DNA of 64,000 nucleotides from Eublepharis macularius (taxonomy: Eukaryota; Chordata; Lepidosauria; Squamata; Eublepharidae), in assembly GCF_028583425.1 (NCBI RefSeq), contig NC_072791.1:37021368-37085367 (forward strand), read 5' to 3'. The notes under the pieces are model-generated. The model saw only the letters and a list, made by a program, of their open reading frames with translations. It had not been told where the DNA came from and searched no databases. Shown here piece by piece: positions 21,401 to 33,275 of this stretch (its first letter is position 1; each line of letters starts with the position of its first letter). A program made the translations under genes and the position numbers.

Positions 21401-22429
21401 TGCTCTCCTCACCCAATCCATAGGACTAGACACAGAGTAAACGGCACCATTCAAAAACTGAAACAATATATCTGCAGAGTAACAAAATCTAACGCATTCT
21501 TATTCCTGTGAATAAAATTTGGCTTGTAAGATCTTTCCTCTCAGAATAGTAGTGATGGCTTTGTCATGTTTTGATTTGCCTTTGAGGCTACCTTTTCTTT
21601 ACAGACACACTTAATATTGATTATGGTGGGGTGAGGGAGATGAAAAGACCCAGGTGTGTGCTGGAACTTAAAACAATCATCCAGCAGAAAGACGGAAAAT
21701 TCTGGTATGCAATAAAGTGCGCTTAAAAAGAAAAACATTCAGGGTCATTCAAGTTTAATTATATAAACCAACACTTTTATTCTGACATCTTGCTCGTGGC
21801 TATGCATATATGAGGTCCACTGAAACTGATAGAAAGCATGCATCTATAACTGATTTTAGCCCAAATAGTTATTTAGGACTAAACATTTTCTTCCACAATC
21901 ACCTCTCTGCAGCTCAAATTTTAAACTTGCTGCAAAACCAATTCTAATGTGTAATAACAATGAGAGAATTGTGACAATTTTTGGAAATTACCCGTTTACC
22001 ATTTTCTGTATTGAATTATTGGCATTTGACTGAGAATTATAATCACTAGGGAGGAATACCTACCCCTTCCTCTAGTTTTTTAATTATCATCTGCTCATAT
22101 GGATTCTGTTCCTCTGGCCTGCTACCCCCCCCCCCCCTTATTTGAATACACATTTTAGCTACCCAAGGCTGTATGCATTTGGCTAAATAAATATTGCAGT
22201 CACACACTGTTTCCCAAACTATGCTGGAATAAGAGAAGAGAGGGGAAGAGTGAAGTCAAATCTGTTTCGGTGTGCCATGCTGATGAGTGGCAGATCCAAT
22301 TCAGTGCAGAAATGTGGTGGCTGAGAATTCTGCAAGCATCCCTGAAAAACATCTTAAGCAAAATCTGCTGTGCCAAGTGCCATCCAGTGGCATATATTGA
22401 TGCAGTGGCCGTGCTTAGGTTTGGGGAGG
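21401..22429. other. No recognisable feature
   Basis: Unassigned. Only a run of eleven C at about 22127 stands out. Confidence 0.35.
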
Positions 22430-22620
22430 GGCTGTGGTTCAGTGGATGAGCCTCTGCTTTGCATGCTAGCAGCTCTCTGGTTCAATCTCCATCAACTCCA
22501 GTTAAAAAGGATCAGGCAGTAGATGATGGGGAAGACCTCTGTCTGAGACACCAGAGAGCTGGTGTAAGTCTGAGTAGGCAATGCTGAACTTGATGGACTG
22601 ATTCAATATAAGTTGTTATT
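22430..22620 (+). repeat. tRNA-derived SINE (second SINE class)
   Basis: Begins 'ggggctgtggttcagtggat' (A-box), B-box 'ggttcaatctcc', then 'aaaaaggatcaggcagtaga', 'gaagacctctgtctgagac' and 'acttgatggactgattcaat'. Full-length organisation is kept. A functional tRNA is excluded because no anticodon arm can be folded and a SINE body follows directly. Confidence 0.88.
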
Positions 22621-22764
22621 CCAGAAGGTCACCAGGCCATAGAGACAGGGCTCCATAGCTGTTATACTTTCAAATGAAGAAGAAATGTATATGTATTTCT
22701 CTTCCTGTGCTGCAGGGCCTTGTCCTTTCCCCCTTTATTCCTGACACCAGTTCATAGAATCACA

Positions 22765-22905
22765 GGAAAAAGGCCTTGGCTCTGTGCTAGGGTATCTGCT
22801 TTGCATACAAAAGATCCCAGGTTCAATCCCCATCATCTCTAGTTAAAAGAATTGCATAGTAGGTGCTGTAATGATACAGCCTCATACACATAAGATACCA
22901 GTGTA
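22765..22905 (+). repeat. tRNA-derived SINE, truncated copy
   Basis: Has 'tctgctttgcatac', B-box 'ggttcaatccccatcatctc', 'agttaaaagaattgcatagt'. The 3' half differs from the copy at 22430 and ends early. Confidence 0.75.
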
Positions 22906-24524
22906 AAGGGCTGATGTGTGTGTAAAGAAAGGGTACCTCAGAGAAGTAGAGGAAAGCCACAGCAGGAGGCCTTCGTATCTATCTGTGGACACTGAACTCA
23001 TTTAAAATTCCCTACAGTGTTGTGCCAATTGGTTTCTTGTCATGTGACAATAGTCATCTGTGTTTCTAGTCATAGGGGCATTTTAGTAGTGGCAACCTGC
23101 CCCAATGTCCACAGAATGACTGCTCTATTGTAGTATGAGAGATGAATGCCTGCTTGTGTGTGTGTGTCTATATAAGATCAGAGAGAGAAAAGAAGTGCCA
23201 AATGGGTCAGAGAACTCTGGAGCCTTATTATGTGGCGCTGCCTAGGGCATCCTTGTCCTTTAAATCCATCCTGGAAAGCAAAACAAAATCTCAACAGCCA
23301 AACGTTTTAGAAGATGATGTCACAAAATCCCAATGAATACATCCATATACTGCCAGCAGATTGTTAAGTCTAGAGTGAAAAATAAGATCTCCCTGAGGAT
23401 TTTACCCCACAATGAAATAATTGAGATATCAAGTGTCCCATGAGGTAGAATCTTAAAGACTCTCCATTGACAAATATGTATATATGGGGGGAGGGGGCAA
23501 TTGAAGGGAAATGGTGTAATATTCCTATTTTTGCATTTGGGGAAAAGCCAACAAGCCAAACTGTAGACCATCTGGAGATGAAATATAATGTTGAAAGCCA
23601 ACGAAAACACAATTACAACAATTGGCCTAGAAATAACAAGAGAAATTTATTAAGAACAGTATGAGCAGGGCAAGCCAGGAAGAAATCTGACTTCCATTTC
23701 AATTTTGCCTAAGTGTGGGAAATGGAGAGAAGATTTCCTAACATTAAGGCTTGATGTGACTGTTTGGAAGGACAGGATAGAATTCATGCATGTCCCCTAG
23801 GCAAGGAACGACAATAGTGTTGACGTTTCACTCATGTGTAAACATTTTTTATTAAAATAATACTCTACAAGGCATAAGTTCAAGCGCCTTCCAAGTATCA
23901 ATGCTTGTTTTGCATGATACTGATATTGCAGACATGAAATATGATATGTGTCGGCAGTCAAAGAGCCTGGCAAGAGCAAGAAATGATTAGTACACTTGAC
24001 TAGTTAATTATGAGGGATGCCAAGGCAGCAAAGGGAACAGGGTCCTGTCACTACCTGCAGAGAAGGAAGTATTGATTACACACCAAAGATTAAATATGTT
24101 TCACTTCTATTAACAGGTAGACTGTTTTCAAAGGAAAATCCTTAACATGCACATTACGCCTGTGGTAACTGCTACCTTAATGTGGCAGAACAAACCCACT
24201 GTCTCACAGGCACTGTCCCATTTTATCTTCCAAGATGTCTGAGCAGCAGTGGTAGTTCAAGTCTCTGCCTGGCTGATATATGCCACTCACTCGGCTCTCC
24301 CAATCCCCAGAAGGGATTTTTTTCTCCTTCTCTCCTATACCTGCTATCACCACTTGGCCTTTGTAGGAATTGCCTGTAGGGAGGGCCAAGGCTCTCTACT
24401 CCCCTTTGTAGGCTTGCGCTGTAAGGCCTCATCTCATGCGTAAGTCTCCTACTAATCAGTGTCTGGTTACTCCAGGGACTGCTTCCTGCACTGCTTCCTG
24501 GGGGATTCGGCAATTGGCTAACAG
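22906..24524. other. No recognisable feature
   Basis: No nameable repeat or gene. A short (TG)n run lies at about 23155-23168. Confidence 0.35.
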
Positions 24525-24539
24525 ATTTTAAAATAGTAT

Positions 24540-24715
24540 TGTATTTATCTTAAAGACCAACAAGATTTCCCTGGTATAAGCTTTCGAGAATCAAAGGTCT
24601 CTTTGTCTGATGAAGGGAGTGCTGACTTTCAAAAGCTTCTTCCCTGGAAATAATTGGTCTTTAAGGAGCTACTGTACTCGCTCTTCTATTGCAGACAAAC
24701 TGTTATAGATTGCTC
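24540..24715. repeat. Paired PLE-type tails, opposite orientations
   Basis: The left half ('cttaaagaccaacaagattt', 'aagctttcgagaatcaaag') is the tail family reversed. The right half ('tgatgaagggagtgctgac', 'ttcaaaagcttcttccctgg', 'tctattgcagacaaac') is forward. Same inverted arrangement as 11459-11598. Confidence 0.6.
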
Positions 24716-25018
24716 TGGTATCAAGTGAGAAGATGACTGTTCATCAGAGGAGGAAGATAACCTGCCCCCAAGTTCCACCTTGGCAGACCCTCTCATGATG
24801 CAGGTTCCTCAGGACCCTCCCAAAGGGACCCTCAGCCAGCATCAGGGCTGCCCCCAGAACCAGCAAGCCAGGAGACCAAAGCATGAACTTACCTGCTGCC
24901 AGACCTGCCACAAGGTCCCGAAGGACCCCAGGGGCAGAGAAGACAAGAGCTAGGGATCTGGTACATGAGTGCACACCTGGCAGCCTGAGGCCTTCACTCT
25001 GAGGCTTTCACTGTAGAG
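24716..25018. other. No recognisable feature
   Basis: GC-richer than its surroundings; not assigned. Confidence 0.3.
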
Positions 25019-25019
25019 T

Positions 25020-25273
25020 ACGGTTGCCAGGTCGTTGATTCCCCCGGCAGGAGATTGGGAGCCCAGCACCTACCTTGCTGAGCCCCGGGTCCTTGTTTCA
25101 CACGTGGGAACTGTGGGCACAAGAGTGCGCCGTGCTGCCTAAGGGCACACCACACCAACCGGAGTTGCTCCAGGGAGCACGCTTCCCTGCTGGCAAGTAA
25201 GTGGGCACAGGGGGCGAAGGGTGGGAGCAGGAGATCCCTCGCCCCAGGTGGGGGAATGACATGCCTACCCTGA
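25020..25273. repeat. GC-rich 'gttgccagg' element
   Basis: Left end acggttgccaggtcg, then 'ggcaggagattgggagccc'. It ends near 'gggaatgacatgcctaccct'. Same class as 25305 and 19551, with degraded ends. Confidence 0.5.
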
Positions 25274-25304
25274 AGAGACTTAAGTTATTACAGGATCCGG
25301 GTCT

Positions 25305-25642
25305 AGGGTTGCCAGGTCCCCCAGTGGGGACAGGGGATTTTCTCCTCCTAGCCTCTGCATCCCACTGCCACTCACCTGGCTAGTGGGAGGAAATAGTCCA
25401 GGGAATGGGCCCGGGAGGAAAAAGGCCTCCTGGGCAAATGCGCAACAGGCATGCTCCACTGGCCACGATGTCACTTCCTCAAGTAACATCATCGTACCCG
25501 TTGGCCTATGTTAAGTGTGGGAGCATACCCACCGACAGACATGATGATGTCATTTCCGGAAGATCAACCAAGGAGATCAAGCCTGGTAAGTGCCAGATGC
25601 CCCCCCCCTCCTGCTAGGAGGATAAGGGGATCTGGCAATCCT
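25305..25642. mobile_element. GC-rich DNA element with TIR agggttgccaggtcccc
   Basis: Left end agggttgccaggtcccc; right end, reverse complemented, aggattgccagatcccc. It contains 'gatgtcacttcctcaagtaa' and 'gatgatgtcatttccggaag' in a semi-palindromic centre. No coding. No duplication was found. Confidence 0.7.
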
Positions 25643-26119
25643 ATCTGTTCCCCATTACTCTTCATGGACTCAGCTTTAGAAAGGGGACTAAAAAGGACCC
25701 AGACCAGCTGTAGAGGAAGTCCCCTATATAAGGTACAGTGAGGCTGTAGCCAGTGGGGGATTGATTTGTTTGTAATTTTAATGATGAGCTTATTAGTTGC
25801 CTGAACTACTTGTAGCAAAGCTCTTGTACTCTTGCTGCCTGAATCTTGGGCCTTAATTTCAGAATATGTTACCTGGCTACGCACTATGAATTTATGCTTC
25901 TTTTGGACTGTGCTTCTGGATTGAGTAATCTGGCCCTGGACTTGGATTTTGGGCTGTAATCTGAGAATGTTTGCTGTGGGACCTGTTGCTTCTGGGACTT
26001 GCCTCCAACCTGATGAGCAGGACACCAGCATGACTCCCCACTTGAAACTTTATTGATCCTGAGTATTTGTTAAACTTCAGGCATATTTGTTCTTATGAAA
26101 CACTCTGATACCAAATCAG
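25643..26119. other. No recognisable feature
   Basis: The 155-codon minus frame (25564-26031) has no domain I recognise and overlaps the GC-rich element, so I treat it as chance. Confidence 0.3.
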
Positions 26120-26255
26120 ACAATTGCTCCAGTACTGTCTACAAAACAAAAGTGTTTCCCAATTTTCAATTGGAAATACCTGGCACTGACTTTGTGGTCT
26201 TCTGCAACCAAAGTATGTGCTTTGCCATTGAGCCATCTGTGATACTCAGATAGTC
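26120..26255 (-). repeat. Degenerate tRNA-derived SINE, minus strand
   Basis: The reverse strand keeps 'ggctcaatggcaaagcacat', corresponding to the A-box of the 22430 family, and a weak 'gtgccaggta' body. Heavily mutated. Confidence 0.45.
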
Positions 26256-27060
26256 CAGGTTGCATTGAAAGTGAAGAAAAGAGCCCCTGGATCATCAGGT
26301 TCTCTAAAAGTGACCTTGCTTAGAGACTCAATGTAACTGAAATATAACCACTATCACTACTGGATATGGATGTAATTCATGTAATGATGGTGACCTGAGA
26401 TATTCAGCAGCAGGATGTGTTTATAAGACTCTGAGATTCATTGTACATATTTTCAAACACAATCTAGAAAAGATCAGGAAACTAATCTAAAGATCACATA
26501 AAATAAATACTGCATATTTTTAGTAACTGAGATTCCATAGCTATAACTATAGACATGCAAATCTGGTATTTATTTGTTCTTCTCATACCAACTTAGGCTA
26601 ATGCTTTTTATATGAATAGTGGCTTACATTATGCCAGTTATTTTTATAGTGGTGGTTCATTTCGCTTCTACTGAAGTAGGAAAATAAAATGAGGGAGGGG
26701 GATATGCAGTGAAGAAAAATAACAAGGAATCATTAGGTGAGAAATACCATATGTTAGAGAAACAGCGTGGGCCAAATTTCCACTCTCTGGAATGCATTGC
26801 TATTGTGGCAGGAATGAATTGGTGCCTATGAGATGAGACAGGTGAGCAGAAGCTAAATCTGCATTATAAAGTATCAGTAAAAGCTAAGCAGGTGTGAAAT
26901 CTGTGCTCATGTATTTAAATGAATGATTTACAGCTCCCTAAGTAAAATAAATAGGATTTATAGCCAGTAAGAATGCCCAGTGATTTAAATGTTAGCTGCT
27001 ACAGTCAGTATAAGTATGGTAACTTTTAACTTCAACAGCCACATAACATAAGCATGCATA
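26256..27060. other. No recognisable feature
   Basis: AT-rich and unassigned. Confidence 0.35.
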
Positions 27061-27510
27061 GTTTGTATATTGTGTTATTGGGTTGGCTTTGCATTTATGC
27101 AAGCCTTACTGTCTAGGCTTGATTGTTGTAATGTGTTTTGTATAGGGTTGTTCTTGAAGAGGAAGAAAGCGGGCAGGGGAAGAAGTTTGGAAATACCATT
27201 GAGCTATTTGAATGGGATTTTGGCTGACCACCTGTTCCTTCTCCATTACAGGTATTTAGCCTGAGTGTGGCCGGAGGCACAAACCTTTGGTCCAAAGGGC
27301 CCTCGGCTCTTAGCCTAAAGCTCTGAGTGAGACAACCCAGAGGATTGAGGACTAACCCAGGAGTTACAATTGTCCTCTTTCTTCCTGCCAGACTGTCTTC
27401 CTTCTATATGTGTGTCTCTGTGTTTGTGTGTGTATTACAAACTATCTTGAGACCCAGTGGGGATGAGTAAGGCAGGATATGAATATCTAAATAAATGCAA
27501 AATAAAGATA
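27061..27510 (+). pseudogene. CR1-type LINE ORF2 C-terminal fragment and 3' tail
   Basis: The frame from 27070 encodes 'LLSRLDCCNVFCIGLFLK', matching the post-RT 'SRLDYCNALYLGLP' region of CR1-superfamily reverse transcriptases, before drifting out of frame. Downstream, 'tcttgagacccagtggggat' then 'ggcaggatatgaatatctaa' and 'ataaatgc' is a CR1/L2-style 3' end. No RT catalytic motif remains. Confidence 0.65.
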
Positions 27511-28064
27511 ATTTTGCTGTTTTGTCTTCACACATTGTCTCATTTTCTCTCTTATTCAATGCCAGAGGACAATCTTTGTGTCTTCAGCTATCAGTTCAAA
27601 GCCATATTCCAAGATGCTGATGTTGAACTCCACATAGCCTATGACCCAAATACCAGCTGTCCCTATATGAAAACTCTTATCATCTTTGTTAATCAAATTA
27701 CACCTTGTTTCAGTAAAATTGTGCAAATTTTAACCCCATCTTTCTTCTATGGAGCATAGTGGTGGTTCTCTCATCTTCATTTTATCATTCTATGAGCCTC
27801 ATCCTAGGCAGAGATAAAGTTACTGGCCCCAAGTTGTCCAGTGAGCTTTATGACAGTGAGAAATTAACCTGGAGCCCATAGATTCTATTCAATGATATGA
27901 CTGTGCACTACTCCAGGGCTATGAAACATTCTCCTTCTGGAAATGAGGAGCTACTCTGGTTGTATTCCTGGAAGGTTGTGAGCCTTTCTTCTCATTGAGC
28001 CTTTGAGATTTCTTCCTAGAGCATCATTTTTGGGGGGAGATAGGCTAAATACCGCTTTTTCACT
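27511..28064. other. No recognisable feature
   Basis: Unassigned. The 100-codon plus frame at 27457-27759 has no recognisable domain. Confidence 0.35.
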
Positions 28065-28290
28065 TAGAATAATAACAATAACTGTGCTTATATAGCGCTC
28101 TTCTAGACAGATTTGTGCCCCACTCAGAGAGGTGAACAAAGTCAATGTTATTATCCCCACAATACAGCTGTGGAATTGGAGCTGAAAAGAGTGACATACC
28201 CAAGGCCACTTACCAAGCTCATGGCAGTAGTGGAATTCGAACCAGCAGAGTGCTGATTCACAAACCAATCACTTAACCACTATACTTATT
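28065..28290 (-). repeat. tRNA-derived SINE (Sauria/MIR-like), minus strand
   Basis: The reverse strand reads 'gtatagtggttaagtgattg', B-box 'ggttcgaattccac', core 'ggtaagtggccttgggtatg', 'tgtggggataataac', then 'gcgctatataagcacag' and gtt/att repeats. The last block resembles a Bov-B-like tail. A better-preserved copy of the 2066 family. Confidence 0.78.
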
Positions 28291-28942
28291 TTTAAAGAAA
28301 ATGTATGCACCACTTCTCCACAGAACCTGCTTGAAGTGACTTACAACTATGATAAAGTCATAAAACAGCATACGCTCATTAAAATTAACAACAGTCAAAA
28401 ACTCAGGGTCTTATTGTATGTCTCCTTGCAGGTGGTACAACAAGGCTTCTGTTGGAGATAGAAAAATTATTTCAGCTGCTTCCTCTTCACTATGAACATG
28501 TTTCGGGTAGTATTCTCATGGCTCCTCCAACATGTAGCATCACTGGGAAGCTGCTGAGAGAACAGGAAGGAAAGGAAAAATCTGCCACCTGCCCTCTTTA
28601 GCTGCCACTGTATGAATTCCAACCTGAAATCTCCCTACAGATTTTTATGACTGCACTTTTATACTGTTGTCTTAGTGTTTGTAGGCCACTTGAAACACTT
28701 GCTTCAAATGTGCCATATAAATATTAATGTATTTATTTTGTTTATTTATGTTCTTTATAGCCCACTGTTCTCAATGAGACGCAAGGTAGATCACACCATG
28801 TAAGACAATAGGATCAACAACTGAGACATTCAATAAACAATACAATAGGGTATGCACTGCAGAAATTTGAAAAATAAGCATAAAATTCAAATATAGGAAT
28901 AAAGAGATGAAATGTTGCTGAAACAAAACATAAGCAATTTGA

Positions 28943-28950
<8 letters not shown>
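28291..28950 (-). repeat. Two LINE 3' tail fragments, minus strand
   Basis: 28295-28420 ('tgcaccacttctccacagaa', 'cttacaactatgataaag') and 28730-28945 ('tagcccactgttctcaatga', 'aataagcataaaattcaaat') look like reversed CR1/L2-clade 3' ends. The second is a paralogue of 35295-35500 and shares 'gaaatttgaaaaataagcat' exactly. Confidence 0.55.

Positions 28951-28976
<26 letters not shown>
28946..28976. repeat. (TTA)n microsatellite
   Basis: About ten TTA units. It probably grew from the A-rich tail of the adjoining minus-strand L1. Confidence 0.85.
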
Positions 28977-28977
<1 letters not shown>

Positions 28978-29012
28978 TTATAATGTAGAAAAGTACACAA
29001 ATACAAACATAA

Positions 29013-29216
29013 TTAGACCCATGGAGAATGTAGCTTAAAAGGTGACCAGACTGTGCCTCGAAGAGGTATTGGGTCAGAATAAGCTTCCCCGGTACTAACC
29101 CATGGTTCAGGTGCTTGAGTTTTCAACATTTGGATTAGTAGTAATGAAACAGAAGCCCAATAATAAAGCTTCAGATTGGGCAGATGGATACCCCCTTGAT
29201 GTCTAGGCTTACACAA
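29013..29216 (-). pseudogene. L1 ORF2 post-RT fragment
   Basis: Encodes 'RHQGGIHLPNLKLYYWASVS', matching the L1 post-RT 'GGL.LPNL.LYY.A' motif. The frame ends soon after at a stop. There is no downstream CCHC-like region. Confidence 0.75.
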
Positions 29217-29498
29217 AGTAGGAAATGCTATCCTTGCTCTACGTCCCCCCCAAATAAATTGGTTTAATAATTTTTGCCACTGCTACAGCATCTTATCTGG
29301 AATAGAAAAGGGAATAGTCCTAAAAAACTTAAGAAATTTAGGCAAAAATAAAGCTTTTAATTGTAGATAACCATTCCTGCCATGATAAAATTTTGTCGTT
29401 CCAAATCTCTAATGGATGTTTAGTTTCGCAACCAAATTTCCTAGATTACTATCTATTATAGATGAAAAATCTAATGGGACTTTGATCCCGAGATAACA

Positions 29499-30725
29499 CT
29501 AGTGATCGTTAACCCATGCAAATTCGTGGCACTTTTGCATGTTGACTTCAGTAGCTTGAGTTAAGAAAATTGGGTATATTTCTAGCTTTGATAGATTAAT
29601 ATTTAAGCCAGAGATTGCACCAAAATCTTTAAGCATATTTGAAATTTCACAGAGTGACTCCTCCGGGGATGAAATAAACAAAACGATGTCATCTGCGAAA
29701 AGTGAGATCTTGTGATCCTGATTTCCTATTGTAATGACTTTGATTGCGTTATTGGAACGAATAGCATTGGCCAGAGGTTCAATGGTCACAGCAAAAAGAA
29801 TGGGTGAAAGAGGGCACCCCTGATGGGTGTCTCTGTCAATTACAAAAGTATTAGATCTAATGGCATTAACTGTTATTTGAGCTATATTATTAATATATAA
29901 GGATGCAATTGTTCTAAGAAAGGAAGGGCCACAACCTATTTCCTCTAGAAGTTTTAAGAAATAGTTTTTACTTATAGAGTCAAAGGCTTTGGCCATATCA
30001 ACACTAAGAATAAGAGATTGAGTTTTGGTAATCCTGCCATGTTGAATTATATGTAATATTCATCTAGTGTTATCAGAAATATTTCTCGAGGGCATAAAGC
30101 CAGTTTGATCTTGATGTATATACTTACCAATAAAAGTTTAAGTCTGGGCAATCAGGATGGTGAAAATTTTATTGTCTTGATTTATTAATGTTATCGGCCG
30201 ATATGAAGAAGGGTTGGTGTCATCTTTGCCCTCTTTCAGAATTGGGATAATCATGGCAGGTATGACATCCCATGAGGGAGGTATGATATCCATTTTTAAG
30301 ATATTATTGCAAGCCCTAGTGAGATGGGGAGCTACAACATCTTTGTAGGCCTTATAAAATTCAGCAGGAAATCTGTCATTACTGGGGGCAGAGATGTACT
30401 TTAAAGATAGGATGACGTCTGTAATTTCCACTTCCCTAATGGGGGTATCTAGAAAAGAGCTACCTTTCTCTGAAAGTTTTGGAATTATATAAGACTTTTT
30501 AAAAAATTGTGTTAGTTTAGGGCCATACGTAGTTACAAAAGAATACAACTTAGAATAGTATGTAGAAAAAACTTCAGCTATATCTTTAGAGAGAGTTTTG
30601 ATTTCTCCATTGGGAGTTTTAATTTGGTTCACCCATCTGGATTTCCTAACCTGTTGTAATTTCCATTTCAAAAGTCTTAATACTTTGTTAGTTTTATGCC
30701 AATAGCGCTGCTTTAAAAAGATCAA
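29499..30725 (-). pseudogene. L1 ORF2 reverse transcriptase domain, frameshifted
   Basis: The frame 30725-30138 carries the RT palm start, with 'FPAEFYKAYKDVVAPHL', 'PPSWDVIPAMIIPILKEGKD' and 'SSYRPITLINQDNKIFTILI'. A second frame, 29996-29499, continues with 'MAKAFDSISKNYF' (block with catalytic Asp), 'HQGCPLSPILFAV' at residues 58-70 and 'LFADDIVLF' at residues 99-107, the FADD catalytic box. The two frames are separated by stops at about 30000-30137, so the enzyme cannot be made as one chain. Confidence 0.92.
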
Positions 30726-30820
30726 GTTTTTTTTAAAATTTGATCTGTTTCTATCATTTCTAGGACTTTGTGTTCAGCTTGTAATTGTTCATATATCTTG
30801 GAGGAGCACATTTTTGAAAA

Positions 30821-31803
30821 TTATTTTTCCAATCGAATTATGTTTTGTAATAGCCTGTCCTTGTTTTGTGTTTTTTGTTTTTTCAGGTGAGATGAGAGAG
30901 CTATCGTTTTCCCTCTCAAAACTGGTTTCCACGCATCCCATATTGTGGATAGAGAAATTTTGGGTGTGCTCCTCATTTCAAAATAAAAATTTAGATCAGC
31001 TTCAATAGACTGTCTTAATTGCCTCATCATTCAGGAGACACTTATTAAAACTCCAGTAATGTTCCTTGGGGCCCAAAGGTGTAATAATTAAAGAACTGTG
31101 CACCCATGAATGGTCTGAGAGCAATCCCAGAACTATGTCTGCAGAGCATATATTATCTTTCAAGGAGGAGGCGACTAGAACAAAATCAATCCTAGTGCTC
31201 ACTTTATGTCTATTGGAGTAAAAATTAGTCTCTGGCCAATGAACAGAGGGTTCTCCATGTATCAAGCAAATCATGTGTTTGAAGAATTTTTGCTATTGAG
31301 GCTTGTGTGCTTTTGTTTATTTTGGCTGATTAAGTCTATGAGATCTGTCTGATAAATATCAAGAACAGAATTCAAACCTGCCCCTATAATGAGATCACCC
31401 TCCTTAAAATGTTGAAGCCTTTCTAGTGTTTCAGTCAAGAATGATTCTTGCTGAACATTGGACACGTAAATCGCGGCCAGAGTGACTTTTCTAGGGCCAA
31501 TGGCTCCTGTCACAAAGAGATATCTGCCTGCTTCATCCTTATCTATAGACCCCAGCTTGAAGCCTAATTGGGCTGAAAGGAGAATAGCAACTCCTCAAGA
31601 TTTCAAGGAGCCTTTAGCCTGGAACTGGTAAGGGTAAAGGGGGGATTTCAAGAGGGTTTGAGTATCTTGTTTCTGATGGGTTTCCTGAATAAAAATTATA
31701 TCAGACGTTCCCTTTATATGTGTGTTAAAAACTGGGCCCTTTTAACCACTGTATTTGCTCCTCTAATATTTACTGATGTTACCTTAATTTTACTACTCAT
31801 CAT
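30821..31803 (-). pseudogene. L1 ORF2 apurinic-type endonuclease domain, broken
   Basis: ORF2 begins at a minus-strand ATG near 31803 with 'SSKIKVTSVNIRGANTVVK', the N-terminal 'N.RG' motif. Later blocks are 'IFIQETHQ' (about 31690), 'GPRKVTLAAIYVSNVQQESF' (31500-31440), 'DLIIGAGLNSVLD' (31400-31360, where the usual G(D/G)FN has changed), 'RIDFVLVASSL' (31190) and 'LSDHSWVHSSL' (31120, the SDH catalytic motif). The domain is spread over several frames. Confidence 0.9.
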
Positions 31804-32559
31804 AAAATCTATAAGGTAGAGGAGTCGGCCAATCAGAAAAGCGACCTATGGACCCCTTGAATAGTAATGCCATTGTAATAAGGATGCTAAAAATGAGGGC
31901 GGGAAAGGTAAAAAACTTAAAATTACTAGCCCCCTGCACATAAAATTACAACTACTTAAAAACTAACTCGTTTAAAAGACAATTTAAATTTTAAAAAAAA
32001 TCGGATGCCCGATTGGGCAAGAATCAAGAGGTAGCCAGCTAGGAATAAGAATAAAAGAATATAAATAGTGAATAAAATAAAGAGTGGAAAAATAAAATTT
32101 GGCCTACCTCCACTTAGAGTCCCACCCTCTCCTCTCCTATTCCCCTAGTTATAGGTCCTAGGTTCTCTTGCCAAGGATCAGTACAAGTCTGTTCTTAATC
32201 TTTTACTGCTGTTGGTATTAGACTGGAAAAAAGAGCAGTCAGTTCCTTTGAAGAACTCCTCTCAGATGTATTAGTTTGCTTGCCAGGAGAAGACTCTAAA
32301 TCTAGTGGAATGTTGATAACCTTGTGAAGATCAAACTTTAAGGTTTCCAATCTATTAGTTATCTGTATCTGTTCCTCATGTGGAAGGGTCAAAAAGGAGA
32401 GTAATAAATTTCCTTCAATGGAGTTGTTTAAACAGAGTTGATTCCCTGCCATCTCAACACACGTAGGAGGAGTTTGTTCCTGCGTCGACTGACAATCTGT
32501 GGTGACTCCTCTTTATGAAGCTTCTCATCAGCCACTGAGGAGCTAGCTCGCCCTCCTCC

Positions 32560-32985
32560 AGGAAACAAGGGCTTAACTACTAGATCATCAAATATCAAGT
32601 GGTCTATCGAATACACTCCCCTTGCATCACAGATAGTTAAGATCATTAAACGTAATTGGCATGTGATTCAGGGGATTCCGGGATGTGAATCTCCTCCCAC
32701 AGTAGGCTACAGATGGATGCATAGCATTAAGGATAGACTAGTACATTCAGACTTCACGGAAAGGAAGAACAAAGACCAGTTGCCCAAAGGACATCATGCA
32801 TGTGGGTATTGCAACATGTGTGCTCTCTCAGTGAACGCAAATGCCATTATCAATCCAAAAACAGAGAAGCCACTATTTACCAAATGCTTCTCCACCTGTT
32901 CTACCTCTAATGTAGTTTATATTATAGAATGTAAATGTGGACTACAATATGTAGGAAATACAACATGTCCTGTTAACAGATCCAA
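32560..32985 (+). pseudogene. PLE RT thumb/linker and GIY-YIG start
   Basis: An open frame through 32663 encodes 'YTPLASQIVKIIKRNW', 'YRWMHSIKDRLVHSDFTE', then a Cys cluster 'ACGYCNMC' (codons 46-53 from 32663) and 'VVYIIECKCGLQYVGNTTC' (codons 84-102). The last block is the GIY-YIG nuclease core, here VVY...YVG. A CxxC cluster before it is described for the Neptune/Coprina-like PLE branches and is lacking in canonical Penelope. The frame is lost after 'CPVN' where the other repeat enters. Catalytic Arg and Glu are not retained. Confidence 0.8.
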
Positions 32986-32989
32986 GAAC

Positions 32990-33275
32990 ATCGGCAGGAC
33001 TTACTATCTTTTCGCCCGGCCTGCAAGAGAGAGTTGTTCTGCCAGGCATATGGCTGAGGCTGGGCCTCCACCAGCCTGGGGCGGGGGGAAAAGGGGGGGT
33101 GTATAAAACCCTCCCTGTGAAGGCTGTCCACCATCTTGTTTTAAATATGTTGTTTTAATGAATATGAATTTTTAATTGTATTTTAATTGTATTTTTAATA
33201 TGTTGGTATCTGCCCTGAGCCCGCTTGCGGGGAGGGCGGAATACAAATTTGAAATAAATAAATAAATAAAATTAA
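32990..33275 (+). repeat. CR1/L2-type LINE 3' tail inserted in the PLE
   Basis: Starts about 'cggcaggacttactatc', passes 'gctgtccaccatcttgtttt', then 'tctgccctgagcccgcttgc' and 'ggggagggcggaatacaaat', and ends in four AAAT units. It interrupts the GIY-YIG domain. An exact target duplication is not visible. Confidence 0.65.

Noticed and set aside
22430..22510. A tRNA gene
   Set aside because: A- and B-box-like sequences are present, but the cloverleaf is not preserved and a SINE body follows. Further copies at 20368 and 22765 confirm a SINE.
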